A stretch of 64,000 nt of DNA from Azospirillum agricola (GCF_017876095.1 NZ_JAGINM010000013.1:124001-188000); one strand, 5' to 3'. Positions 8,486-16,118 are shown, numbered from the stretch's first letter. Notes: a model not told the origin generated them from the sequence alone. Numbers and translations are program-made.

Positions 8486-9901
8486 ATGTTGCGGATGCTC
8501 GTCGATCTGGTTGGTGAGCTGCGGGTTCTCAGCACGCTGGGGCTGTTGGGGCTGTCCTTCATCCTGCCGCTGACGATCTTCATCGGCCGCAGCAACATCA
8601 AGAGCGTGCGCCAGAAGATCATCACCGATCTGGAGGCGGTGTTCCGCATCGACGGCCATGGCGCCGACACGCTGATCCCGTCCTTCGAGTTCGCAGCCTA
8701 CAAGTACCGGGCGCTGCCCCATCACATGGAAGGGCGGCAGCCTTCGGAATGGCGGGCCTACCTGCTGCCGGTGACGGTCTTCATCATGGTGACCTTCAGC
8801 GGCTTCGTGGCGTCCAGCGGGCTTCTGGTGACCAGGGAGCGGCTGGAGCAGTACCAGCCCCTGTTCAGCGGCATGAAGCTGGCCACCGTCAGCGATCAGG
8901 CCAGCATGATCGCCATGATGGATTACCAGCTCCAGACGATGGCGGTGCTGACCTTCACCTTTCTCGGCGCCTACATCTGGTCGATCGATTATCTGGTCCG
9001 CCGCATCTCCAACTACGATCTGTCGCCGATTTCCTTCCTGCGGGTGACAACGCACATCCTGCTCGCCTGCGTCACCTCGGTGACGCTGCACCATGGCTAC
9101 ATGGACCTGACCCAGGCGACGCCGGCGACCTCCCTGACCGACCGGATGCCGGACCTGATCGTCGCCTTCCTGGTCGGCTTCTTTCCCCGGCTCGGTCTGC
9201 AAACCCTGTTGAGCCGTGTGCCGCAGCTTCAGATCCGGCGGACCGATCCGCGCGCCCAGGCCTTCATGCGCGAACACCCGATCGACATGGTTCTGGGCAT
9301 CGGGCCGGCGATCAGGTTCCGGCTCGCCGAGTTCGAGATCGAGGACGTCCAGAACCTCGCCACCGCGAATCCGATCCTGCTGTTTGTCGAAACCCCCTAT
9401 GGCATCTACGAGACGATGGACTGGGTGGCGCAGGCGCAGCTGATGCTGGCGCTCGACCTCGACCAGATCGAGGCGCTCCGCGTCATCAACGTCCGCACGA
9501 TCTTCGACATCGAGCGCTTCATGCAACGGCCGGAGTCGCGGCCCCGTCTGGTGGCGGCCCTGAACACGCCGAGGACCGACGGCAAGACGGTGATCCTGGC
9601 GGACCGCGGCATCACGCTCGACACTCTCGAGTCGGTGGTCGGGGCGATCGGCGAGGATCTGCACGTCCAACGGCTGCGCCAGATCTGGCGCAACGTCGAG
9701 CTGAAGCTGAGCTTCGACCTCCCGCATGTCCAGCGGATGCGCGCCGGCCTGCCGCCGGATGGCGCGCATGCCCACGCCCCGCGTCCGGCGGTGGCGGACG
9801 AAGCGCCCGCACCGGTCCCGACGGCCGACTCCGGTCCGACGCCGGCCGCCGGCAAGGCGGCCATGGCGGGCAAGCCGGTGCCGGAACTGGTGGAGGGCTG
9901 A
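8486..9901 (+). CDS. Unrecognised multi-pass membrane protein with helix-hairpin-helix-like C-terminal domain
   Basis: 471 aa. Four hydrophobic segments are visible: about residues 14-33 (VLSTLGLLGLSFILPL), 92-112 (LLPVTVFIMVTFSGF), 150-172 (AVLTFTFLGAYIW) and 185-205 (THILLACVTSVTL). The soluble half contains DMVLGIGPAIRFRLAEFEIE then DVQNLATANPILLF, which resembles a helix-hairpin-helix unit. The tail after about residue 415 is Ala/Pro-rich and probably disordered. I do not recognise the family. It is preceded by the TPR gene and followed by pyruvate kinase on the other strand. The start has only a weak ribosome-binding site, and a second ATG lies three codons in. Confidence 0.75.
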   Translation: MLRMLVDLVGELRVLSTLGLLGLSFILPLTIFIGRSNIKSVRQKIITDLEAVFRIDGHGADTLIPSFEFAAYKYRALPHHMEGRQPSEWRAYLLPVTVFIMVTFSGFVASSGLLVTRERLEQYQPLFSGMKLATVSDQASMIAMMDYQLQTMAVLTFTFLGAYIWSIDYLVRRISNYDLSPISFLRVTTHILLACVTSVTLHHGYMDLTQATPATSLTDRMPDLIVAFLVGFFPRLGLQTLLSRVPQLQIRRTDPRAQAFMREHPIDMVLGIGPAIRFRLAEFEIEDVQNLATANPILLFVETPYGIYETMDWVAQAQLMLALDLDQIEALRVINVRTIFDIERFMQRPESRPRLVAALNTPRTDGKTVILADRGITLDTLESVVGAIGEDLHVQRLRQIWRNVELKLSFDLPHVQRMRAGLPPDGAHAHAPRPAVADEAPAPVPTADSGPTPAAGKAAMAGKPVPELVEG

Positions 9902-9974
9902 AACGCCACCGCCCGCCCCGCCGGTGGTCGGCGTGGCGGGCGGTGGGGAAGGGGGCCGGAAAGGGTGGAGGGGG

Positions 9975-11471
9975 TTACTCCGCCTCGACCCAGGCGATGC
10001 GCAGGATGTTGGTGTTTCCGGGAGTGCCGAAGGGCACGCCGGCGGTGATGACCAGCCGCTGCCCCTCGATGGCCAGCCCGTCCTTGTGGGCGGCCCGCGT
10101 CGCCTTCTGCACCATCTCCGAGAAGTTGGCCACGTCGGAGGTGTGGACGGAATGGACGCCGAACACCAGTTGCAGGCGGCGCGCCGTCTCCAGCTGCGAG
10201 GTCAGGCAGAGGATGGGCTGCTCCGGCCGCTCGCGGGCGGCGCGCAGCGTGGTCGAACCCGAGGTGGTGTAGGTGACGATGGCCGCCGCCTGGATGGTGT
10301 GGGCGACCTGCCGGGCCGCCGCGGTGATGGCGTCGGCGGCGGTCTGCTGCGGGTCGAAATGCTGGGCGTCCATGATGGTGCGGTAGAGCGGGTCGTGCTC
10401 CACCCGCCGCGCGATGCGGTCCATGATCGACACCGCCTCGATCGGGTAGTCGCCCGAGGCGGTCTCCGCCGACAGCATCACCGCGTCGGCCCCGTCATAG
10501 ACGGCGGTCGCCACGTCCGACGCCTCGGCGCGGGTCGGGGCGGGGGCGCCGACCATCGACTCCAGCATCTGGGTGGCGACGATCACCGGCTTGCCGGCGC
10601 GGCGCGACTCGCGGACGATGCGCTTTTGCAGGGTGGGGACGTCCTCGGCCGGCAGCTCGACTCCGAGGTCGCCGCGCGCCACCATGATGCCGTCCGACAG
10701 CTCGATGATCTCGTCGAGATGGGCGATCGCCTGCGGCTTCTCCAGCTTCGACATCAAGGCGGCGCGGCCGGCGATCAGCTTGCGCGCCTCGGCGACGTCC
10801 TCCGGCCGCTGCACGAAGCTGAGCGCCACCCAGTCGACGCCGATGTCCAGCGCGAAGACCAGATCCTCGCGGTCCTTCCTGGTCAGCGGCGACAGCGGCA
10901 GCACCACGCCGGGCACGTTGACGCCCTTGCGGTCGGACAGCCGGGTGCCGGAGACGACCGTCGTCTCGGCATGGTCGGGGCCGCAGGACTCGACGCGCAG
11001 CCGCACGCGGCCGTCGTCGAGCAGCAGGTCGGTGCCGGGGGTCAGCGCCGCGAAGATCTCCGGGTGGAACATGCCGACCCGGCTGGTGTCGCCGGGCTCC
11101 TTCGACAGGTCCAGGCGGAAGCGCTGGCCGGGCGTCAGCGCGACCGGGCCGTTGGCGAAGGTGGCGACGCGCAGCTTGGGCCCCTGGAGGTCGGCCATGA
11201 CGGCGATGGGGCGGCCGGTGCGCGCCTCCATCTCGCGCAGCACCTTCAGGCGCGCGCCGTGGTCCTCGTGGGTGCCGTGGCTGAAATTCAGGCGGAAGAC
11301 GTCGACGCCGGCCTCGAAGAGCTTGGCGATGACCTCCGGCGTGGTGGTCGAGGGCCCGAGGGTGGCGACGATCTTGGTGAGGCGGGAGCGGCGGATCGGA
11401 CCGGAGGGCAGGGTGGTGTCGGGGGAACCGGTCGGCGCCGCTCCGGTCGTTGTCGTGCCAGTCGTTGTCAT
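9975..11471 (-). CDS. pyk: Pyruvate kinase
   Basis: 498 aa. It converts phosphoenolpyruvate and ADP to pyruvate and ATP, the last glycolytic step. The barrel begins RLTKIVATLGPSTTTPE, with NFSHGTHEDH binding substrate. The active-site lysine is in MSKLEKPQAI, and the metal-binding glutamate and aspartate are in DGIMVARGDLGVELP. The B domain lies between DLQGPKLRV and GVVLPLSP. The C-terminal domain (AAIVTYTTSGSTTLRAAR) is complete. About 30 N-terminal residues are Thr/Gly-rich and probably disordered. GTGAAGG upstream of ATG 11471 is a fair ribosome-binding site. It diverges from the ribosomal operon across a 400-nt gap. The glycolytic gene pgi lies 33 kb away, so there is no clustering. Confidence 0.95.
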   Translation of the reverse strand: MTTTGTTTTGAAPTGSPDTTLPSGPIRRSRLTKIVATLGPSTTTPEVIAKLFEAGVDVFRLNFSHGTHEDHGARLKVLREMEARTGRPIAVMADLQGPKLRVATFANGPVALTPGQRFRLDLSKEPGDTSRVGMFHPEIFAALTPGTDLLLDDGRVRLRVESCGPDHAETTVVSGTRLSDRKGVNVPGVVLPLSPLTRKDREDLVFALDIGVDWVALSFVQRPEDVAEARKLIAGRAALMSKLEKPQAIAHLDEIIELSDGIMVARGDLGVELPAEDVPTLQKRIVRESRRAGKPVIVATQMLESMVGAPAPTRAEASDVATAVYDGADAVMLSAETASGDYPIEAVSIMDRIARRVEHDPLYRTIMDAQHFDPQQTAADAITAAARQVAHTIQAAAIVTYTTSGSTTLRAARERPEQPILCLTSQLETARRLQLVFGVHSVHTSDVANFSEMVQKATRAAHKDGLAIEGQRLVITAGVPFGTPGNTNILRIAWVEAE

Positions 11472-11716
11472 GAATGCAAGCCTTCACAGGTTGAGTGGGC
11501 GTTGATGGGCAGAGACTGGTGCGCCGTGGCTGTCCGTTGGTTCGAACAATCCGTTGCCGTGGTTGTTGCCCAACATCAGCACGCGATCAAGGGTCTGCTT
11601 CGGGATTTGCTTTGGGATTTGGTGGCGACTGGCCCGGCGAGTCGGGCTTGCGTTCTCCGGCCCGGTCGTTTACGGCTGTCCCCGCGACGGAGAGGCCCGG
11701 CTGCCGGTATTCGGAC

Positions 11717-11744
11717 TTGACAAGTTCCGGGCTTTTTCTATAGT
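11717..11744 (+). promoter_or_regulatory. sigma70 promoter of the rpsM operon
   Basis: A perfect TTGACA -35 (11717-11722), 16-nt spacer and TATAGT -10 (11739-11744). Transcription would start near 11751, giving a leader of about 120 nt before rpsM. The strength fits a ribosomal protein operon. The rest of the 400-nt gap back to pyk (11472-11716) shows no gene. Confidence 0.75.
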
Positions 11745-11830
11745 CGCACCCTCTCGTGCCCCTTTCCGGGTACGAACGACGTTTTGCGTCCCGGTGTCAG
11801 GGGGATCTGCATCGGGGCGCGTGAATCATC

Positions 11831-11850
11831 GACGGCCTAGCCGGGCCGTC
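11831..11850 (+). promoter_or_regulatory. Hairpin in the rpsM leader
   Basis: GACGGCC at 11831-11837 pairs with GGCCGTC at 11844-11850 across a 6-nt loop, 10 nt before the GAGGAG ribosome-binding site. It could be part of a ribosomal-protein autoregulatory leader, as S4 controls the alpha operon in E. coli, but no known element was matched. Confidence 0.35.
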
Positions 11851-11873
11851 GACGGGAATCGAGGAGAGCAGGC

Positions 11874-12242
11874 GTGGCGCGTATTGCTGGCGTCAACATC
11901 CCCGCGCAGAAGCGCGTGGAGATCGGGTTGACCTACATCCATGGCATCGGCCCCTTCAAGGCCAAGGAAATCTGCGCGAAGCTGGAGATCCCGGCCGAGC
12001 GCCGCGTGAACCAGCTGACGGACGACGAAGTCCTGAAGATCCGCGAGACGATCGACGCCGACTACCGCGTCGAGGGCGACCTGCGTCGCGAAGTCGCGAT
12101 GAACATCAAGCGTCTGATGGACCTGGGCTGCTACCGCGGCCTGCGTCACCGCAAGGGCCTGCCGGTCCGCGGCCAGCGCACCCACACCAATGCCCGTACC
12201 CGCAAGGGTCCGGCCAAGCCGATCGCCGGCAAGAAGAAGTAA
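11874..12242 (+). CDS. rpsM: 30S ribosomal protein S13
   Basis: 122 aa. S13 sits in the head of the 30S subunit and contacts 5S-side bridges and the P-site tRNA. It shows the full family pattern: ARIAGVNIPAQKRVEIGLTY at the start, the central RRVNQLTDDEV, and the basic tail RGLPVRGQRTHTNARTRKG. It starts with GTG at 11874 after a good GAGGAGA site. First gene of rpsM-rpsK-rpoA-rplQ, with its own promoter; secY and adk, which usually precede it, are absent here. Confidence 0.98.
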   Translation: MARIAGVNIPAQKRVEIGLTYIHGIGPFKAKEICAKLEIPAERRVNQLTDDEVLKIRETIDADYRVEGDLRREVAMNIKRLMDLGCYRGLRHRKGLPVRGQRTHTNARTRKGPAKPIAGKKK

Positions 12243-12260
12243 GACAGAGGATTACCTTCC

Positions 12261-12659
12261 ATGGCCAAGCCGTCCGCCGCCTCGCAGCGTCTGCGTCGTC
12301 GTGAGCGTAAGAACATCACCGCTGGCGTCGCGCATGTGAACGCCTCGTTCAACAACACGATGATCACCATCACCGACGCGCAGGGCAACACGATTGCCTG
12401 GTCGTCGTCGGGCACCATGGGCTTCAAGGGTTCGCGCAAGTCGACGCCCTACGCCGCCCAGGTGGCTGCCGAAGACGCCGGCCGCAAGGCTCAGGAACAC
12501 GGCATGAAGACCCTGGAAGTCGAAGTGAAGGGTCCGGGTTCGGGGCGTGAGTCCGCCCTGCGCGCCCTCCAGTCGATCGGCTTCCAGATCACCTCGATTC
12601 GCGACGTCACGCCGATCCCCCACAACGGTGTCCGCCCGCCGAAGAAGCGCCGCGTCTGA
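12261..12659 (+). CDS. rpsK: 30S ribosomal protein S11
   Basis: 132 aa. S11 lies on the platform of the 30S subunit near the E-site mRNA. The segments NITAGVAHVNASFNNTMITI, TMGFKGSRKSTPYAAQ and DVTPIPHNGVRPPKKRRV are diagnostic. The start is 18 nt after the rpsM stop, consistent with co-transcription. A 139-nt gap with a long palindrome separates it from rpoA. Confidence 0.98.
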   Translation: MAKPSAASQRLRRRERKNITAGVAHVNASFNNTMITITDAQGNTIAWSSSGTMGFKGSRKSTPYAAQVAAEDAGRKAQEHGMKTLEVEVKGPGSGRESALRALQSIGFQITSIRDVTPIPHNGVRPPKKRRV

Positions 12660-12674
12660 TACAGCGTTCCTAAG

Positions 12675-12764
12675 TCTCCGCACCCGCGGGGATCGACCGT
12701 TCCGGGGCAGGGGGCCGCCGCCATCGCGGCCCTCTCAGCATGGGAACGGCCGGTCCCCGCGGGT
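12675..12764. repeat. Extended palindrome between rpsK and rpoA resembling a type I-E CRISPR repeat
   Basis: A 22-nt arm at 12682-12703 pairs with 12743-12764, with one mismatch and one G-U pair. Inside it GGGCCGC at 12712-12718 pairs with GCGGCCC at 12726-12732. The first arm read on the minus strand begins CGGTCGATCCCCGCGGGTGC, close to the CGGTTxATCCCCGC core of type I-E repeats. There is only one unit and no spacer periodicity, so it is not an array. It may act as an attenuator or mRNA-stabilising structure within the operon. Confidence 0.6.
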
Positions 12765-12798
12765 TCGTGTTCACCCGATGGCATCTTGAGGTCGATCC

Positions 12799-13815
12799 GT
12801 GCTTCAGAAGAACTGGCAGGAACTGATTAAGCCGAACAAGCTGGAGATCCAGCCCGGCGACGACGCCGACCGCATTGCGACCGTGGTCGCCGAGCCGCTG
12901 GAGCGCGGTTTCGGCCTGACCCTGGGCAACGCGCTGCGCCGCATTCTGCTCTCGTCGTTGCAGGGTGCCGCCGTCACGTCGATCCACATCGACGGCGTGC
13001 TGCACGAGTTCTCCTCCATCCCCGGCGTCCGCGAGGACGTGACCGACATCGTCCTGAACATCAAGACGATGGGCCTGCGCATGGGCGGCGACGGGCCGAA
13101 GCGCATGCGCCTGCGCGCCGAGGGTCCCGGCGAGGTCAAGGCCGGCATGATCGAGACCGGCGCCGACATCCAGATCATGGATCCGGAGCTGGTCATCTGC
13201 ACGCTGGACAACGGCGCGCGGCTGAACATGGAACTGACGGTCGAGACCGGCAAGGGCTACGTCCCGGCCAGCCAGAACCGTCCCGAGGACGCCCCCATCG
13301 GCCTGATCCCGGTCGACGCGCTGTTCTCGCCGGTCCGCAAGGTGTCCTACAAGGTCGACAACGCCCGCGTCGGGCAGGTCACCGACTATGACCGCCTGAC
13401 CATGGTCGTCGAGTCGAACGGCTCGGTGAAGCCGGACGACGCGGTGGCGCTCGCCGCCCGCATCCTCCAGGACCAGTTGCAGCTCTTCATCAACTTCGAG
13501 GAGCCGACGCACGCCGTCTCCGAGGAGAAGCACGAGGAGGTTCCGTTCAACAAGAACCTGCTCCGCAAGGTGGACGAGCTGGAACTGTCGGTGCGTTCGG
13601 CCAACTGCCTCAAGAACGACAACATCGTCTACATCGGCGATCTGGTGCAGAAGACGGAGGCGGAAATGCTCCGCACCCCGAACTTCGGCCGCAAGTCGCT
13701 GAACGAGATCAAGGAAGTGCTGTCCCAGATGGGGCTGCACCTCGGCATGGAAATCCCGAACTGGCCGCCCGAGAACATCGAGGAACTGGCCAAGCGTCTG
13801 GAAGAGCCGTACTAA
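12799..13815 (+). CDS. rpoA: DNA-directed RNA polymerase subunit alpha
   Basis: 338 aa. The alpha dimer nucleates RNA polymerase assembly (N-terminal domain) and binds UP elements and activators (C-terminal domain). The N-terminal domain holds PLERGFGLTLGNALRRILLSSL; the C-terminal domain holds ELSVRSANCLKNDNI and the helix-hairpin-helix segment TPNFGRKSLNEIKEVL. The start codon is GTG at 12799, supported by the conserved LQKNWQELIKPNKL beginning right after it. It is third in the operon. Confidence 0.98.
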   Translation: MLQKNWQELIKPNKLEIQPGDDADRIATVVAEPLERGFGLTLGNALRRILLSSLQGAAVTSIHIDGVLHEFSSIPGVREDVTDIVLNIKTMGLRMGGDGPKRMRLRAEGPGEVKAGMIETGADIQIMDPELVICTLDNGARLNMELTVETGKGYVPASQNRPEDAPIGLIPVDALFSPVRKVSYKVDNARVGQVTDYDRLTMVVESNGSVKPDDAVALAARILQDQLQLFINFEEPTHAVSEEKHEEVPFNKNLLRKVDELELSVRSANCLKNDNIVYIGDLVQKTEAEMLRTPNFGRKSLNEIKEVLSQMGLHLGMEIPNWPPENIEELAKRLEEPY

Positions 13816-13834
13816 GTCTCGTTTTCTGCTTCAT

Positions 13835-13859
13835 CCCTTCCCGGCCCGTCCGGGGAGGG
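13835..13859 (+). other. Short hairpin between rpoA and rplQ
   Basis: A CCCTTCCCGG / CCGGGGAGGG-like stem begins 20 nt after the rpoA stop, without a U-tract. It may be a processing or attenuation site; the rplQ start downstream has a strong AAGGAGGA site of its own. Confidence 0.35.
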
Positions 13860-13972
13860 GTGGTTTCCCAGGGCCATCCGGCCCGCCCCTGTAGCCGTAC
13901 CAGCTCGATGTCTGGGCGGCGGGGTTCACGATCGGCTCCCCGAGGGGGGCCATGCCATGAAGGAGGACCGCC

Positions 13973-14407
13973 ATGCGTCACGGCGTTTCGGGACGTAAGC
14001 TCAGCAAGACCAGCAGCCACCGCAAGGCCATGTTCTCGAACATGGCGAACGCGGTGATCAAGCACGAGCAGATCACCACCACCCTGCCGAAGGCCAAGGA
14101 GCTGCGTCCGATCGTGGACAAGCTCATCACGCTGGGCAAGAAGGGTGGCCTGGCCAACCGCCGTCTCGCCTACGCGCAGCTGCGCGACAACGAGATGGTC
14201 ACCAAGCTGTTCACCGTCCTGGCCGACCGCTACAAGGACCGCCAGGGTGGCTACAGCCGCGTCCTCAAGGCCGGCTTCCGCTACGGCGACGCCGCCGACA
14301 TGGCGGTGATCGAGCTGGTCGAGCGCGACGTCACCGCCAAGGGCCAGAACTCGGGCCCGACGCAGGACGCCGCCGCCGAGGGCGACGAGGCCGAAGGCCA
14401 GGAGTAA
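13973..14407 (+). CDS. rplQ: 50S ribosomal protein L17
   Basis: 144 aa. L17 lies near the polypeptide exit tunnel of the 50S subunit. The start MRHGVSGRKLSKTSSHRKAM and the segments VIKHEQITTTLPKAKELRPI and SRVLKAGFRYGDAADMAVIE are diagnostic. The C-terminal acidic tail (EGDEAEGQE) slightly lengthens it relative to E. coli L17. AAGGAGGA precedes ATG 13973. Last gene of the operon, followed by a strong terminator. Confidence 0.98.
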   Translation: MRHGVSGRKLSKTSSHRKAMFSNMANAVIKHEQITTTLPKAKELRPIVDKLITLGKKGGLANRRLAYAQLRDNEMVTKLFTVLADRYKDRQGGYSRVLKAGFRYGDAADMAVIELVERDVTAKGQNSGPTQDAAAEGDEAEGQE

Positions 14408-14483
14408 ATGGGTTGCGCCTTGCAAAAGGCACGGCTCCGTCGTTGTTCCGCATGGAGCGGCGACCGATATAGGTGATCGTCCG

Positions 14484-14522
14484 ACCCTTCCTTCGGGTTT
14501 GCCCCCGGAGGAAGGGTTTTCT
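14484..14522 (+). terminator. Rho-independent terminator of the rpsM-rplQ operon
   Basis: ACCCTTCCTTCGGG at 14484-14497 pairs with CCCGGAGGAAGGGT at 14504-14517 (one G-U pair), followed by TTTTCT. It is 77 nt after the rplQ stop. Confidence 0.9.
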
Positions 14523-14527
14523 CATAT

Positions 14528-15118
14528 GTGGCAGACGGAATGTTGCGTTCTCTTTACAACCGGATCCAGCGCCTGTCGGCGCGCGACGACGCGGTGTGGT
14601 GGATGTCGGCCGTGTCCTTCGCGGAAAGCTCCTTCTTTCCGCTGCCGCCGGACGTCATGCTGGTGCCGATGTGCCTGGCGAAGCCGAAGAAGCTGTGGTT
14701 CTACACCAACGTCTGCGCGCTCGCCTCGCTGCTCGGCGGCATTCTCGGCTACGCGCTGGGCTTCTATCTGTTCGAGAGCGTCGGCCGGCTGATCATCGAC
14801 TTCTACAACGCGCAGGAGTCGTTCCACCGCTTCCAGGACATGTTCGCCGAGTTCGGCCCCTGGTTCCTGATCCTCAAGGGCGTCACCCCGATCCCCTACA
14901 AGCTGCTGACGATCACCGCCGGCTTCGCCCATCTCGACCTGACGATCTTCATCCTCTGTTCGATCGTCGCGCGCTTCTCGCGATTCTACATGATCGCGAT
15001 CCTGCTGCATTTCTACGGCCCGCAGGTGCAGGAGATCATCGAGAAGCGCCTGATGCTGGTGACGACCGTGCTGCTGGTCGTCGTGGTCGGCGGGCTGCTC
15101 AGCTTCAAGTTCGTCTGA
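14528..15118 (+). CDS. YqaA/DedA-like (VTT domain) inner membrane protein
   Basis: 196 aa from GTG 14528 (ATG at 14540 is an equally possible start). Hydrophobic segments include LWFYTNVCALASLLGGILGY and RLMLVTTVLLVVVVGGLL. The motif FGPWFLILKGVTPIPYKLLT near the middle is characteristic of the YqaA branch of the SNARE-associated (VTT) superfamily, whose DedA relatives include lipid-carrier recycling flippases and osmotic/pH tolerance proteins. The AESSFFPLPPDVML pattern near the N-terminus is also typical. It is monocistronic after the ribosomal operon terminator. Substrate unknown. Confidence 0.8.
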   Translation: MADGMLRSLYNRIQRLSARDDAVWWMSAVSFAESSFFPLPPDVMLVPMCLAKPKKLWFYTNVCALASLLGGILGYALGFYLFESVGRLIIDFYNAQESFHRFQDMFAEFGPWFLILKGVTPIPYKLLTITAGFAHLDLTIFILCSIVARFSRFYMIAILLHFYGPQVQEIIEKRLMLVTTVLLVVVVGGLLSFKFV

Positions 15119-15151
15119 GGGGTCGGCCGTCGGGGAAGGCGGATGCCACGC

Positions 15152-15412
15152 TCAGCGCGGCATCCCCTGGTCCTGCCGGCCGCGCTCCTGGGGCGGCAGG
15201 GCGTCGCGCTCGCTGCGGTCGCGGCGCACGATGACGACGATGGCGGCGGCGATGGCCAAGCCGCCCAGCGCCGGGAAGACCATCTCGCCGAAGCCGACGT
15301 CGGGGCGCGCCACGGTGCGGGCGACCAGCATCAGCAGACCGACGACCAGCAATCCGGCGAACAGCAGCCGGGGCGTGCGGCGGGAGCCTTTAGGCCCGGT
15401 GTTCGATGTCAT
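15152..15412 (-). CDS. Small two-helix membrane protein
   Basis: 86 aa from ATG 15412, chosen because a GAAGGA purine tract lies about 10 nt upstream. Two hydrophobic segments are visible (LLFAGLLVVGLLMLVA and MVFPALGGLAIAAAIVVIV) followed by a charged, Arg/Asp/Gln-rich tail (RRDRSERDALPPQERG). It is convergent with the YqaA-like gene and divergent from the cysteine-rich lipoprotein. No family recognised; the product is expected in the inner membrane. Confidence 0.6.
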   Translation of the reverse strand: MTSNTGPKGSRRTPRLLFAGLLVVGLLMLVARTVARPDVGFGEMVFPALGGLAIAAAIVVIVRRDRSERDALPPQERGRQDQGMPR

Positions 15413-15541
15413 TTGGATCATTTCCTTCTCACACGAGTTCCCGGCATAGTGGGGACCGAACCGGGGATGGTCCAGTGGGTGTGGCAATCCGCCATGCCGG
15501 GCGGCCTCTTCGTAACAAGAACAATAGGAGCTGTCGCCTCA

Positions 15542-15904
15542 ATGTTCCGCTCGAACCGCATCTTCGCCCCGCTGGCCGTCCTCGCGCTGATCGCCCTGTC
15601 GGCCTGCGCCGACCGTCCGCAGCCGCGCGCCGCGTCGACGGCGGCGCCCGTCCAGCAGACCCAGACGCTGCCGCGCAGCACCCCGGCGCCGGACGACCAG
15701 TCCCTGCGCCTGGACGGCGACGCCAGCGACGGCGGCTCCTGCCGCCAGCAGTGCGAGCGCAGCCACAATGTCTGCATGGATTCGGTCGCGGCCCGCACCC
15801 AGAGCGGTCTGGAGCGCCCGGACGCCGGCACCCCCTTCACCCCGTCGGACAATTGCGGCTATCAGCTCCGTCAGTGCTTCCAGCGCTGCAACGCCGCGCG
15901 CTGA
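15542..15904 (+). CDS. Cysteine-rich lipoprotein, unrecognised
   Basis: 120 aa. The signal peptide ends in a lipobox (LIALSAC), so the protein is a predicted lipoprotein processed by the LspA encoded in this window. The mature part has a Pro/Thr/Gln-rich linker and then six cysteines in two clusters (GSCRQQCERSHNVC and DNCGYQLRQCFQRC), suggesting disulphides in the periplasm. AGGAG at 15526-15530 supports ATG 15542; the same frame is open far upstream but that part has no coding character. No known family. Confidence 0.72.
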   Translation: MFRSNRIFAPLAVLALIALSACADRPQPRAASTAAPVQQTQTLPRSTPAPDDQSLRLDGDASDGGSCRQQCERSHNVCMDSVAARTQSGLERPDAGTPFTPSDNCGYQLRQCFQRCNAAR

Positions 15905-15917
15905 ACCCGGGCGTTGA

Positions 15918-15948
15918 TCCAAAAAAAAGCCCGCCTTGCGGCGGGCTT
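15918..15948 (-). terminator. Minus-strand rho-independent terminator of an unknown transcript
   Basis: On the minus strand AAGCCCGCC, a GCAA-type loop and GGCGGGCTT are followed by seven or more Ts. On the plus strand the tract is on the wrong side, so it is a poor terminator for the lipoprotein. No minus-strand gene lies just upstream of it, which points to a small RNA (next entry). Confidence 0.65.
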
Positions 15949-16075
15949 GAAGGCGACATCAGCGAGAATGACTCCTTGGCGTCCATCCTGATATGGGACA
16001 CGGAATCGCGCTTGCCATTCCGAAGTTCGGAGTACCGCTGACGGCCTAGCCGTCTCCCACGCAACCCTTCGCGTT
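15930..16075 (-). ncRNA. Candidate small RNA ending at the minus-strand terminator
   Basis: The 214-nt gap between the lipoprotein stop (15904) and the AI-2E transporter start (16119) holds no convincing protein gene. The minus strand has a strong intrinsic terminator at 15918-15948 and, upstream of it, two internal stems: the palindrome GACGGCCTAGCCGTC at 16040-16054 and TCCGAACTTCGGA at 16019-16031. The 5' end is a guess; no clear promoter was found. No match to 6S, 4.5S, tmRNA or RNase P RNA was recognised. Confidence 0.35.
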
Positions 16076-16118
16076 CCGCCGCGTTGCCTTTCCGGTCTCA
16101 CGGGTCGGAGGACGAGGG

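Noticed and set aside
11538..11556. tRNA T-loop-like GGTTCGAA
   Set aside because: No acceptor or anticodon stems around it.
12675..12764. CRISPR array
   Set aside because: Only one repeat-like unit and its inverted copy; no regular spacers, no leader and no cas genes in the window.
15143..15541. Long N-terminal extension of the cysteine-rich lipoprotein
   Set aside because: It overlaps the minus-strand small membrane gene, and the lipobox signal begins only at 15542 with its own ribosome-binding site.
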